From positions 637,501-701,500 of the forward strand of contig JAGTTD010000010.1 in NCBI GenBank assembly GCA_018398585.1: a stretch of DNA of 64,000 nt, read 5' to 3'. This document shows positions 11,950 to 22,453 of this stretch, piece by piece. This DNA comes from Simmondsia chinensis (taxonomy: Eukaryota; Streptophyta; Magnoliopsida; Caryophyllales; Simmondsiaceae). The position numbers and the translations under genes are program-made. The notes under the pieces are model-generated. The model had not been told where the DNA came from. It saw only the letters and a program-made list of their open reading frames with translations, and did no database searches. How positions within the stretch are numbered: the first letter of the stretch is position 1; every line of letters starts with the position of its first letter.

Positions 11950-12665
11950 TTGTGTTTTGTTAGTATAAAACTTGGTAATCCTTACAAGAATATAGTATAA
12001 AAGAATAGAGACAGAAGGGGAAGGAGAGACCTAGAGAGAGAGAGGGGGAAGACGAGACTCAAACATTCATCATTCGTACTCCTCCTTTTCACTAATGCCT
12101 CTGTAGTTGGAATAAAGGATTTAACCTATTTATTTATACCTAAATCAACTCTCACTTAACTACTATATTTTAGTTTGTATCAGAATTGAACCAGATCGAA
12201 TATCGAACTAAATTAAATCATGAGACTGTTGACCTAATCGATTGCAATCGAGTTAGTCCAGTTCGGATCAAACTAGTTTTTCATCTAGCAAGTGCAAATA
12301 TAAGAAGAAAATGAGATGAACCATATCAATCCACCAGTCAAACCACTCAATCAACTCAAAAATAAAAGTATATTAGTATAAAATTTAATAATCCGTACGA
12401 GAGTATAAAATTTACAATAATAAGGTATAATAAGGCAGGGGAAGGAAGGAGAGAGAGACAAAGAACAAATACTAGAGAGAGAAAGGGGAGGGAGAGAACT
12501 AGAGAGAGGAGAGGGAGACTCAATATCATTTCTTTCGTACTTCTCTTCCACACTCCCTATTACAAAGTTAGGGGAGGATATAACTGGATTAAAAGACTTA
12601 ACTTATTTATTTATTAATACCTAAACTGTCTCTCACTTAATTTCGACATTTTAAATTTTATTAGA
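11950..12665. repeat. Two diverged direct copies of a 230-310 bp block
   Basis: Segments about 11950-12180 and 12350-12660 share TTAGTATAAAA(C/T)TT, an AGAGAGAGA-rich purine tract, ACTC-ATCATT-TTCGTACT, CTTATTTATTTAT-ACCTAAA and CTCTCACTTAA. They could be paired LTR remnants or a segmental duplication; no primer site or coding region lies between them. Confidence 0.5.
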
Positions 12666-12881
12666 AAAGCACTTCCATACAAAAGGTAACTAAGAGTGAA
12701 AAATTTATAATAACTCGAGAATCCAACGAAAACCAACATTAATAATCAATCAAACACAATGAATGGAATTATTTATTATTTACATAAAAACAATAATAAA
12801 TACATAATTGAGCTCTTATTATTAATTTCCTCAGTGACAAATTATAGCTCAAACCTTAGAGTATCTAAATGATAATTTAAC

Positions 12882-15800
12882 TTATTTAAATTTATTTTCT
12901 TCAGTGTTGATGGCAATATTGACATTATTAGTGGTGTTGAAACCTCGCTTGAAGCGGGCTGGGGTGGGTCTAAGCCAACCCCTTCCCCCGATCATGTCTT
13001 TAGTCAAGTAGGGTGTGGCCTCTTGGCTCGTCAGCTCCTGTGACCACTTTACTCGTTTTGATCTGTTAGCTCCAGGTCCGTAACATTTGTATTCTCCATA
13101 TAATACAGTACTGCCACATAAAAAGCATACATAGTAAATCATAATATAATATCAGTAACTAGAGCTATAGCATACAATCAATCAAATAAGCAGATACCCA
13201 AAAGAAAAATTATAAGTACCTTTGCCTGGCAGGGGTTCCCCAGTCATCCCAACCTTCAGGGAAGACGGCACCAGACATGTAAGTATACATGTACACCACC
13301 CTAGAGTACGGGCCCCACGGCCTTCCAAGAATTGTGGTTCCAACCCCAATGGCGGTTATCTTGCATCCCAAGAACGTGAACCCAGTGTTCTCCCTTGGCG
13401 ACTCCCTTTTCTGAGCAGTGATGGATCCAACACCTTCTTCTTTTACTGAATGCAGGTGGCATTTCTATACATGTGTGTTGTTAGAAATAATTCAAAATTT
13501 TGTCAAAGCATACAATAAAAGTAGGTAGTTATATCTGGCTTACCTCGTACAGAGAAGCGGCGTTGCCGCAGATGAAATCAGTGGCTCCTTCAATATAACA
13601 GTTGCTATAGTAATGCCTTCCACCGTCATCAAAGAGAGTATCCTGATAAGAGATAATCCTACAATTGTAGAATGCTGCTTTATCACCAGATACTCTAAGT
13701 GCCACGCCTGGACCTGCCTTCCCGTATGTGTTCTATCCATTATTTTGAACCAACATATATGTTAGTATTTTCAATAATTTATCATCTACATACCTTGACA
13801 TTTATCGAGGTATGCCAAGGCTTTACAATTTTATCATCTAGATAACTTTCAACTTAATTTCAAATGAATTTTTGTTAGAATCCATCAAATTTTAAATAAA
13901 AATCAGCAACCCGACTTGAGTTCACATTAATATATATGTTTCGTGATTACTTTTGCATCGCAAAAGTGTTGAATTCCAACAAAAAGTCAATAGAACAGAG
14001 AGAATGTTATCTATATATTATTGAAAGTATATTTCATATTAGTATTCGCGGGTGAAAATTCATTGGATTACAACATATATGTAGAGAATACCCATATATT
14101 GTTAAAACCACGTACTAAATCAACATTTTTGACTAAAAGTTCCCGGGAGACCGATATAAAACACTTAGGTGAAAAAATTTTAAACCCCTAAAGGTACCTA
14201 CATGATAAAATTTATGAACACTGAAGTACTTTATTATATGTATTGAAATGACAGTATATTGAAGCGAATAAATCACAAATTTTATAGTATGTAAGTGATA
14301 AATTTCCAACAAGTAAAACTGTTAAAAATACAGAAATGATTACCTCAATAGTGAGATATCGTCCAACAAAATCCGAAGCCAAGACGGTCAGAGTAGAGGA
14401 TTCATTGATATCCTGGCCATCGTTCCATGCAATTATAGTGTTTGATGCTTGCGAGCCGCTCAGTGTTATGTAAGGCTTATTCGCAGGCACCACTATCTTC
14501 TCCCTACAATTATTTCAAATTCATAATCTTTACTGTGATTTCCAAATTCGAAAATAATGTAATGTTCACTGTTATAGTCTATAACTTATAGATGTTGGAG
14601 TACAAAACTAATCATGGGCCTTCACCCATCAGCTTAAGCTTTTGGGATAAATGACTTCTTAACACGGTATCAGAGCCTTAATAACCAAGAGGTCAGGAGT
14701 TCAAATCTCAACAGCCCCCACTTTCAATATTAAAATAATTAATCACAAGGTATGAGGTGTGCCTGTGCATTGTCCACGGTTCAAGCCCAAACGGGCATTT
14801 GAGTAAGGGGGCATGATATAGTATAAAACCAATCATGGGCCTTCACCCATCAGCTTAAACTTTTGGGATAGATAGTTTCTTGACAATAGAAACAAAACAA
14901 AAGAACTACGAAAATTTATCAAGAAAAATAAAGAAAGTAAGACATAAGATTTATACGATGTAGCCAATTGTGTGTACATGCATGGAGTTGCGGAGCTTTT
15001 TACACCACAGTGACTCGCACATCATAGGCAAGTATATATGCTAAAGCTACAAAACTCTAGTACGCCTAAAAAAACCCACAAAAACCTCGATCAGACTTGG
15101 GCTTACCGGTCCAGCAGTGACAAGTTAGATTACAAAAGAAAACCAAACTCCAGGTAAGAAGTCCAACAATCTCAATTTTTTTTTTTTCGTTATAATTTCA
15201 ATATGAAATTCTGTTAATAGACTCATGTACAAAGTTAGTACTACCAGTAAAAGTGAAGAGAACCCCAAGGGTCACTCAAGTAAAAAAGGGAATACTTGTA
15301 CGAGCTTAGCGCTTCCTAAAAGGTTAAGTCTGGGTCATGCATATTTTAGCTAGGGCCAAATATTTCCTTGGGGCCACCTTCTGTATATCTTATGCCCCAA
15401 CTTATCATGGGTGACATAGGAAACTTTTGAACGGATAGAGTGTAACTCGGGGATTAGTTGAGATGCTAGTAAGTTGAGCTGAACATCTTGGATATAAAAA
15501 GGGTCTGCGTTTTAAATCTCTTCACCGGGAATAAACAATTTCCTGGACCACAACTAGAGGTGGCCAACGGGCCGGGCCGGCCCGGAAACCGCACCAGCCC
15601 GGCCCGAGGTCCTGCAGGCCGGGCCTCAGGCCTTTTTTTTTATTCAGCAGAGCCCAGGGCCCAACGGCTCTAAAAAGAGCCGTTGGGCTCGTGTTACACA
15701 GGGCCGTTCAACGGCTCTTTTGTAAAGAGCCGTTGAACGGCTATTTTATTAAAAAAAAAATTATATTTTTTTTTCCTATAAATACTTAAACCTTCCCAAC

Positions 15801-18800
15801 TCATTTTCTCACCAATTCTTTAATCCTCTCTTCTCTCTCTATACATTCATCATCTCCCATCTTCTCTAACTTTGCTAATTGCAAAAATTATGCTCTAAAG
15901 TTCGAAGTTCGTAAAGTATTTGGCTGAAGTTCGAATTTCATTGTTCTCTCGTTTCGGTAATTTTAGTATCGCAATTTTATTTGATTCACATTTTTAGTTA
16001 TTTAATTTGCATTACTACTTGCATTTTATAAATACTAATCACTTATACTAATATGGCACACAACTCTTCATCATCCTCTGGAGCCGGTCGTGCTAGTTTT
16101 AGCTCTTCTCGGCCACCCAGAATCCCTAAAAGGAGTAGAATTGTCTTACTTAATACTAAAGAACGAGCTTTTATACAACCAGACCCATCACCCCCATACA
16201 CTGATGATAGCATAGACTATGACTTTTCACAACAATAAGATTATCATGAGTCAGGTGGTGGTGGGGTTGGAAACTCACAAACTGATGAGGAACTCACGCC
16301 CACCACCGAAGCCCAGCCTGAAACTAGTACCGATGCTACTAGGCGTACAACTAGTGGGGTATGAAAGCACTTTACCCTTAATAAGACAACTAATAAAGCA
16401 ACTTATAAATTATGTGACCCACCTAAGGATTTTAGCCATCAACCTGGTAGTGGGACGGACACATTAAACAGACATATACTTAGGTGTCACCCCGAGCAAT
16501 TCCCAGAAAAGAGCCAACAACGTCTAGTACAGCAAGTGACCGGTGCACTTGCTAATTTTAGGTTCTCTCAGGAGAGCAACCGAAAGGGGCTAGTTAAATA
16601 TATAATTATGAGTGAAAGGCCATCGGAACACCGTAAAGCGGGACGCTTTTACGTTGTACCACGGGATGAAAACTGGGGTCTTCACACATTTTGCGACGAA
16701 CACGAGCATGTTCTCGTTGACGTTGGACGTATAGACGTCGAAACCCGGCCAACCTTATATGTGCATAACGGCACACTGGACCGATGAATCCTTCATCATG
16801 CAAAAGCGGATAATTCATTTTGGATTTTTAGATTGCCCCCACAATGCCGAGGTAATTACGGGTGTGATTATGTCGGCAGTCCACGACTGGGACATAGAGC
16901 GACGTATCTTCAGTATTACGTTCGACAATGCTACCAATAACACTGCAGCCGTTACACATTTAATTGGGCAAATGAAACCCGTGTTAGGTGGGAAGTGTTT
17001 CCATATTCGTTGCATTTGTCACATTTTGCATTTAATGGTAACGAATGGTTTAGATCTTATAAAAGCATCCCTTATCACCTTAAGATCGATAATAATATCT
17101 GTAAAATCATCTAGCACTAGAAAAAAAAAATTTAGAAATTTATGTAGGTTGCATAACATAGAATATAAACAATTCAAATTAGACTCCCAAACTAGGTGGT
17201 CGCCTACAGTAGAAATGTTAGAGCGCCTTCTACCATACAAAGACGTTCTAATGGAATACGCCCAGGAAAATCGTGCAGAATGGAGCGATTACAACCTGGC
17301 CGGTATAAATTGGGAGACAATAGATCAAATTTGTAACTTTTTTAGCATGTTTAAAGAGGCAACAATATTTTTTTCGGGTTGCTACTATCCAACCATGCCT
17401 TAAGCAATATCAAGATTGCTTGATATTGTCAATTGGATGGTGGGTAATGAATCCAACCCCGTTTTGTTCGCATCGATTCAGGCAATGAAAGAAAAGTTTG
17501 CCAAATAATATTTTGATCTACCTGTTACATACTGCTTTGCAACTATTTTAGACCCTCGTTGTAAACGCTCGGGTTTCAACTTGCTTTGCCAACATTTTTT
17601 CACGTATTTTAATACTACTCTTAATGTCGACACTTTCATTGCCGATGTCGATAACAACTTGCATAATTTATTTGCTCAATATTCCCGTCAATTAGCGTCC
17701 AATAATCCTAATACTGCTGCAGTAGGATCTTCCACATCTAGTGGAAGTAGTTCACACACATTATATTCGTGGAAGCTGTTGGAGCAATTTACGCCCACAG
17801 CAGCCCCCACATCATGTGACGAGTTAGATTATTATTTGCGGACACCGATGGTCCATATTTTCGAGCCGCCGGCCAACCCAAATTTTGACCTGTTACAATG
17901 GTGGAACACAAACCAAAACCAATTTCCCGTGCTTTCCACCATGGCATGTGATATACTAAGTTGTACGGTGTCTTTAGTAGCATCGGAGTGTGCTTTCAGT
18001 CTTGGTGGCAGGTTGCTTGGAACGAAGAGAGCGAAGCTATCACCGTCAAGCTTGGAGATGTCCATGTGCTTGAAGGATTGGCTGCTAGCAGAGGCAAGAG
18101 AACAACAGAGAATGAAGCTGGATTCATCGAGCGATGAAGAAGACAACCGTACAACCCATACCTCAAATGATGGCCTAGATACCCCCAAGGCGATTGATAC
18201 CAACACTTTTGTATGTCAATTATTTACTTTTAAATATTGACGTCAGAAGACGACCGCAACCCCCATATACCTCAAAAAACGACCGCACTCCCCATATGTC
18301 AAACTTTGTATTTGTACTTATATTTGTTACGTTATTAATGTACCATTATTTTTTTTGATAAGATATTTACCATTACTTATTGTGTATTTTATTTTATTAC
18401 ATATATTTAATGTATATTTAGCATTATTAGTGCTTGAAAAAAAATGTATTTGTATCTCATATTATTTATCAATGAATTACAATAATTTTAGTACAAAACG
18501 ACTTTGTATTATTAATTTTTTTTTCCTTTAAAAAGCCGGGCCCAGGCCCGGCCCGGACCGGCCCGCCCATACTGTAGCAGGCCCGGGCCTGGGCCCGGCC
18601 CAGCCCGCTACAGTGTGGGCCGACCGGGCTTCAGCCCAGGCCCGGCCCGGCCCGCCCACTGGCCACCTCTAACCACAACCCATTAGATTTTCGGGCCCCA
18701 ATTCATCTAGTCGTATAAAGGAAAACTTTTGAGCGCACACAATTTGAGCAACCGGAAATTACCCAAGATGCGAGCATGTTCATTCTAGCACCTCGTTACA

Positions 18801-19144
18801 AATAAAAATACACAACTAAAGAGATAGAGGGGCAAGAATGTTGAGAAACAATACCTATACGTCCCAGGCTTAACCAAAATGAAAACAAGCTCAGTATTAT
18901 CAGAAGGAATTGCATCGATGGCCTCTTGTATTTTCTTATAATCTCCATCCCCAGACTGGTCCACCCGAATCAAGACAGCAGTAGAGGTGTCTATAGAAAC
19001 CGCATTAGCAGCAGCAACAGAAGACGAAGAAGTCATGCCGAGAAATAAAATGAAGTGGTGAATTATGAGCAAAAATGCAAGAACAAAATGGGTATAAATG
19101 TTGTAAATTGGCGTCAAAGAACCACCAAAACCCATGTGAACCAT
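12882..19144 (-). CDS. Pectin methylesterase (pectinesterase), type II, 5 exons
   Basis: Exons on the minus strand: 19144-18855, 14503-14344, 13732-13544, 13464-13220 and 13110-12882. All are GT-AG and in phase, giving 370 aa. The start at 19144 (or Met4 at 19135) is preferred because a TATA box lies about 90 bp upstream. A hydrophobic leader (about 17-36) suggests secretion to the cell wall, where the enzyme would remove methyl esters from homogalacturonan. There is no PMEI pro-domain. Landmarks: [16 protein letters not shown] (66-80), SYQDTL with Q180/D181, the second catalytic Asp in DFICG (D202), and [12 protein letters not shown] with substrate-binding R261. Oddities: the position of the first conserved Gln (GHQAVAL in many family members) reads GPGVAL, with Pro158; DFIFG is DFICG. 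Intron 1 (4351 bp) contains a SMART and a hAT transposon. Confidence 0.93.
14593..14885 (+). mobile_element. Complete SMART/TRIM-type mini LTR retrotransposon (293 bp)
   Basis: The two 72-bp LTRs (14593-14664, 14814-14885) start TGTTGGAGTAC / TGATATAGTAT and end TTAACA / TTGACA. Directly after the left LTR is CGGTATCAGAGCC, a primer-binding site complementary to the 3' end of initiator Met tRNA. Directly before the right LTR is the purine tract GAGTAAGGGGGCA. The 5-bp duplication ATAGA flanks it perfectly (14588-14592, 14886-14890). It has no coding capacity and lies in pectinesterase intron 1. Confidence 0.88.
14886..15165 (+). mobile_element. LTR-like fragment
   Basis: The words AAGACATAAGATTTATACG, GCCAATTGTGTGTAC, CATGGAGTTGCGGAG and TTTTTACAC recur at 28150-28495 (+) and, reversed, at 63300-63470. 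Similar sequence is common in plant LTR retrotransposon ends. No second LTR or coding region is present. Confidence 0.4.
15660..15741. repeat. Two adjacent perfect hairpins inside the hAT 5' end
   Basis: Hairpin 1 has 11-bp arms CCCAACGGCTC / GAGCCGTTGGG (15660-15670, 15677-15687) with a 6-nt loop. Hairpin 2 has 18-bp arms (15703-15720, 15724-15741) with a 3-nt loop. Both contain AACGGCTC. They may be transposase-binding or structural subterminal repeats of the transposon. Confidence 0.85.
16053..18240 (+). pseudogene. hAT transposase, disrupted
   Basis: From ATG 16053 the frame holds a Ser-rich N-terminus, then a BED zinc finger region (LCDPP...[13 protein letters not shown], about 16400-16490). 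It continues with [25 protein letters not shown] and [12 protein letters not shown]. It ends with the hAT dimerisation domain: LDYYL...FDLLQWW...[12 protein letters not shown]...[14 protein letters not shown] (about 17820-18100). Breaks: stops at 16236, 16362 (the conserved Trp before KHF reads TGA), 17401 and 17506, and a frame change between about 16610 and 16758 where the sequence does not resemble the family. The protein cannot be made intact. Confidence 0.88.
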
Positions 19145-19230
19145 GTGAAAAGATGGCTTGTAATTCTTCTCCTTTCTCGATGGGAGTAAACAAAAAGGGC
19201 ATTCATCTTCAAGCAAAGGTGCACATTTGC

Positions 19231-19237
19231 TTTTATA
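19231..19237 (-). promoter_or_regulatory. TATA box of the pectinesterase gene
   Basis: On the minus strand it reads CAATATAAAAGC, with TATAAAA about 87-93 bp before the chosen ATG. A start site about 30 bp downstream would give a leader of about 60 nt and would exclude the in-frame ATG at 19216, supporting the ATG at 19144 or 19135. Confidence 0.5.
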
Positions 19238-19285
19238 TTGGGGTCATATCCCTACTCATTCAAATATCAAATGTATAATATTCGG

Positions 19286-19852
19286 TATTATCTGAGATTC
19301 GAACTCGTGACTTCTTAGTCAACAAGGCTCTGATACCAATATCAAGTAACCGACTTACCCATAAGTTTAAGCTGATGGGTAAAGGCCCAAAAATAGTTTT
19401 ATACTCTAACATGCCCCCTCACAAGAATGCGAATTGAGCTTGAAGCGTGGATATTGCACAGGCCTGCCTCATACCTTGTACTTAAATTGTTTTAATATTG
19501 AAAGTGAGGGCGGTTGAGATTCGAACTTGTGACCTCTTAGTCAATAAGGCTCTGATACCATGTTAAGGAACCATCTTACCCAAAAGCTTAAGCTAATAGG
19601 TGAAGTCCTAGGAATGGTTTTATACTCTAACATGTCCCCTCATGCAAATGTCAATTGGACTTGAAACGTGGATAGTGAACAAACCCACTTCACATCTTGT
19701 GCTTAAATTATTTTAATATTGAAAATGGGGGTTGTTGTGATTCGAACTCGTGACTTTTGGGTCAATAAGTCTCTGATACTATGTCAAGGAACTGACTTAC
19801 CCATAAGCTTAAGCTAATAGTGAAGGCCCAGGAATAGTTTTATACTCTAACA
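19286..19852 (-). mobile_element. Tandem SMART/TRIM array: three LTRs, two full interiors, one partial
   Basis: LTRs at 19340-19411, 19561-19632 and 19782-19852 (71-72 bp) each end in ATACTCTAACA on the + strand. Between them are two interiors with the reversed primer site (GGCTCTGATACCA or a variant) and the reversed purine tract (TGCCCCCTC or TGTCCCCTC). A third, partial interior (19286-19339) precedes the first LTR. The left edge is about 50 bp upstream of the pectinesterase TATA box, so the array sits in that promoter. Confidence 0.82.
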
Positions 19853-20226
19853 CTATCATATTGGTTTTATTAGAACAGAGACGTACTCATCATATAAGCT
19901 GGACCATATTAGTATGTCTAAATGACGTGAGGATTCTAACACAACTGATTAAGCAATACAGAGACTGGCATACCTACCTAGGGCGAAGCACGAAGAAGCC
20001 CACAAAAGTAGGACAAGAAAAAACAGAGCATGACAAAAGAGATAGTGTCCCTCAAGAACAAGATCAAAAGCAGAAGCAAAATACATCAGAGAGCTACATG
20101 CCAAAGGGGAAGGTCAAGATCCATGCCAACTTTTGGTACATTCGATATTTCTCGGATTAAGTGTGACATGAACCAAGGCTAAGTATTGTGAATCATCATT
20201 ATTGGATCTAACTCTATCTACAAAAC
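19853..20226. other. Spacer, nothing recognisable
   Basis: An open stretch on + (to 20160) is low-complexity Lys/Gln/Glu-rich with no recognisable domain and no good start, so it is not called as a gene. Confidence 0.3.
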
Positions 20227-20510
20227 TGTTAGAGTATAAAATCATTCATGTATACTTTCACTCAGTTTAAGCCTTTCAAATAGTTGATTCTTTGATATGA
20301 TATCAGAGCATTATTGACCAAGAGATACAAGTTTAAATCCCAGCAATCCTCGTATTTGGTATGAATATAATTTAATCACAATGAAGTGAGCATACATGTA
20401 TTACTCACGTTTCAAGTCCAGTGAGCATTTGCTTGAACATGCATGTTAGAATATAAAAACCATCTGTTTCCAAATTTTTGATATTAATTGCTTTACAAAC
20501 TGCCTAACAT
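20227..20510 (+). mobile_element. SMART/TRIM-type element, diverged copy
   Basis: The left LTR (20227-20297) begins TGTTAGAGTATAAAATC and ends TTTGATA. It is followed by TGATATCAGAGCATTATTGACCAAGAG (primer site mutated). The right LTR begins TGTTAGAATATAAAAACC at 20444 and fades after 20460. The right edge is uncertain. Confidence 0.65.
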
Positions 20511-20828
20511 TAATGTTTTTTTCCTGGATAATATAAATTCTTTTTTTTTTCTTTAAAGAATATTATCTTCCCATAGTCAAATTTATTTTTTGGGTAAAAT
20601 TTTTTTTTCTTTTATTATATAATATAGTATTATATTTGAGGGTGGAAGCCGATATCTTCAAGTAGAATGAAGCTGAAAAACGGCAGCATGCACGTACGTT
20701 ACCGCGTATGGTGACATCGTAGAATGGGTGACCTAACGTACACACCCCCCATGCACGCATGCTAGCTTTGAATTTTTGCCTATGTCAACCGTGAAAAAAT
20801 AGTTTCGAGAACATATATAATAGAGTTG

Positions 20829-20831
<3 letters not shown>

Positions 20832-20862
<31 letters not shown>
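20832..20862. repeat. (AT)n microsatellite
   Basis: About 15 uninterrupted AT dinucleotides abutting the MITE at 20874. Confidence 0.9.
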
Positions 20863-20865
<3 letters not shown>

Positions 20866-20873
20866 GCATTCTT

Positions 20874-21122
20874 ATGAGAGGGTGAGAGCGTGGGAAGGGC
20901 GAATTCTGGTCCTCCACTGTAATGGATAGCCAAGATTTGTTGAACATTAAAAAATTTATGGGTAGAAAGAAAAAAGGGGTAAGGGAAGGAAATTATTTTT
21001 TTTATTCAGTACTCAATAAATCTTGGCCATAAATTGTTATTTTTTTTAATGTTCAACAAATCTTGGGCGTCCATTACAATAGAGGGCCAGGATTTGCCCT
21101 TTTTACGCTCTTACCCTCTCAT
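20874..21122. mobile_element. MITE with about 80-bp imperfect inverted ends
   Basis: The left arm (20874-20955) starts ATGAGAGGGTGAGAGCGT. The right arm (21040-21122) reversed starts ATGAGAGGGTAAGAGCGT. Both continue through GGGC-AAT-CTGG, TGTAATGGA and CAAGATTTGTTGAACATT. A short unpaired centre separates them. No target duplication could be fixed. Confidence 0.65.
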
Positions 21123-21540
21123 ATTATTCAATACTCAATAAATCTTGGTCAGGATACACCCTTAGTCAATGTTTGCGATCTGATGTTATACCTGTTAGTA
21201 GTTTGTAGTATAGAGTTTATGTAAAACATGGGAATGCATCCCACATTGAAAAAGAAGAGGAAGAGACACTACTTTATAAGTGGGTGTCTCATATGGGCCT
21301 ATTAGAATGTTGGGCTTGTTATGGGCTTAGGAGTTCTTGTTGCTCTTTATGCGCTAAGGGAATTCTAAAATCACACACACACGCGCACGCGCGCGGCGCT
21401 TAATCTTTGTGTAGAGGGCAAATAATACCTTAAAGACAGTGTTAAAACAAGCCTTAAGCCTTAGGAATTTTCCCAAATTACATTCTATCATACCTATTTT
21501 CTCAACAATACCTTATCTTATTATACTAATATTAATATCA
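21123..21540. other. Spacer with alternating purine-pyrimidine tract
   Basis: About 21373-21397 is an uninterrupted (CA)n-(CG)n type tract, ACACACACGCGCACGCGCGC, with Z-DNA potential. Otherwise no gene or known repeat was recognised. Confidence 0.4.
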
Positions 21541-21544
21541 GTAT

Positions 21545-21900
21545 TAAATTTGAACTCGTGACTTTTCAATCAATACAAGGCTTTAATATCATATTAGGAA
21601 AGTAAGAATTCTAAAAAACTCAAGTTAATGGGTAAATATCAATGAAATAGATATATATCCGCTTCTATATAACTATATTTATTTATTATTTTGTTACAAT
21701 GGCTTAGTTGAAAACCAACCAATAGTTTTGTACTCTAATTACATATCTTGTATATCCCACACACAATTGGTCATTTGACTTGAAGTGTGGATATAACATA
21801 ATTGTATTTCATATTTAGTGATGAAATAAATGTATTAATCAATATTTTTGCATTAATGACATCTTAATCAATAAGGTTTTAATGTATTTTTTTCGATAAT
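21545..21900 (-). mobile_element. Strongly decayed SMART/TRIM-type element
   Basis: Reversed element words remain in order: TTTGAACTCGTGACTTTTCAATCAATA, CAAGGCTTTAATATCATATTAGGAA, TCAAGTTAATGGGTAAA and TTTTGTACTCTAA. Then come TTTGACTTGAAGTGTGGATA and a second ATCTTAATCAATAAGG. LTR edges are no longer definable. Confidence 0.45.
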
Positions 21901-22257
21901 TAGAGAGGTAACTCTCAGTAAGAAACCAGCACATTCACCAAAGTGGAGCCCAAGAGAACCCACTCTAGTGGGAAAAAACAAAACAAAAATAATAATAAAC
22001 CCCAAAACACCTAGAATACCTAAATCTCCACCATCATGCCAACTCCTGGAATACGAAAATATGTCTCAACACACCTATAAGCTATATATACTCAATACAC
22101 AGTTTATTATTATTTGTGATTATGTAATATTTCCATCTCTTTTTTTTTTAAAGAGGTAAAAGCAGTGCTGCCAAATCCTAAGGCCATCCTCTCAAGATAA
22201 GGCAATCTAAAGCTTCGGCCTGCGAAATAGAAAGAAGAGTGTGGGAAGGATCATCAC

Positions 22258-22453
22258 CCAAAATAGTAGCCCATCATGAGGGCGCCTCAGTTGGTGGCTT
22301 CTCCTACCCATGTGGTCGTTACCTAGGGGTCAAGAGTTCGATTCTCGTTGAGAATATACTCATAACTTATGGGGATTGTAGGCCTCCTCAGGGGCCAGGG
22401 TTAGTTGGGGCTATTCAGTCCCTTGTTACAAAAAAAAATTATCCAAAATAGTA
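22258..22453 (+). mobile_element. tRNA-derived SINE with 11-bp target duplication
   Basis: A Pol III-like head carries CCTCAGTTGGTGGCTTCT (A-box region) and GGTCAAGAGTTCGATTCTCG (B box). A GC-rich body (GGGGATTGTAGGCCTCCTCAG) and a short poly(A) at about 22430-22439 follow. CCAAAATAGTA flanks it perfectly (22258-22268, 22443-22453). Confidence 0.72.

Larger units (their letters stand above)
15555..18671 (+). mobile_element. hAT-superfamily DNA transposon, 3117 bp, with intact ends
   Basis: Terminal inverted repeats are TAGAGGTGGCCA at 15555 and TGGCCACCTCTA ending at 18671: 12 bp perfect, then GGGC-rich partial pairing. The target duplication ACCACAAC is perfect on both sides (15547-15554, 18672-18679). 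Subterminal DNA is rich in GGCCCGG words and hairpins. A damaged transposase lies inside. The element sits in pectinesterase intron 1, in the opposite orientation to that gene. Confidence 0.93.

Noticed and set aside
13222..13449. 75-aa plus-strand protein
   Set aside because: Antisense shadow of pectinesterase exon 4.
19290..19340. GATTCGAACTCGTGACC-like words read as heads of tRNA SINEs
   Set aside because: The repeated units have LTRs, a primer site, a purine tract and 5-bp duplications, so they are mini LTR elements; the B-box-like word is part of their interior.
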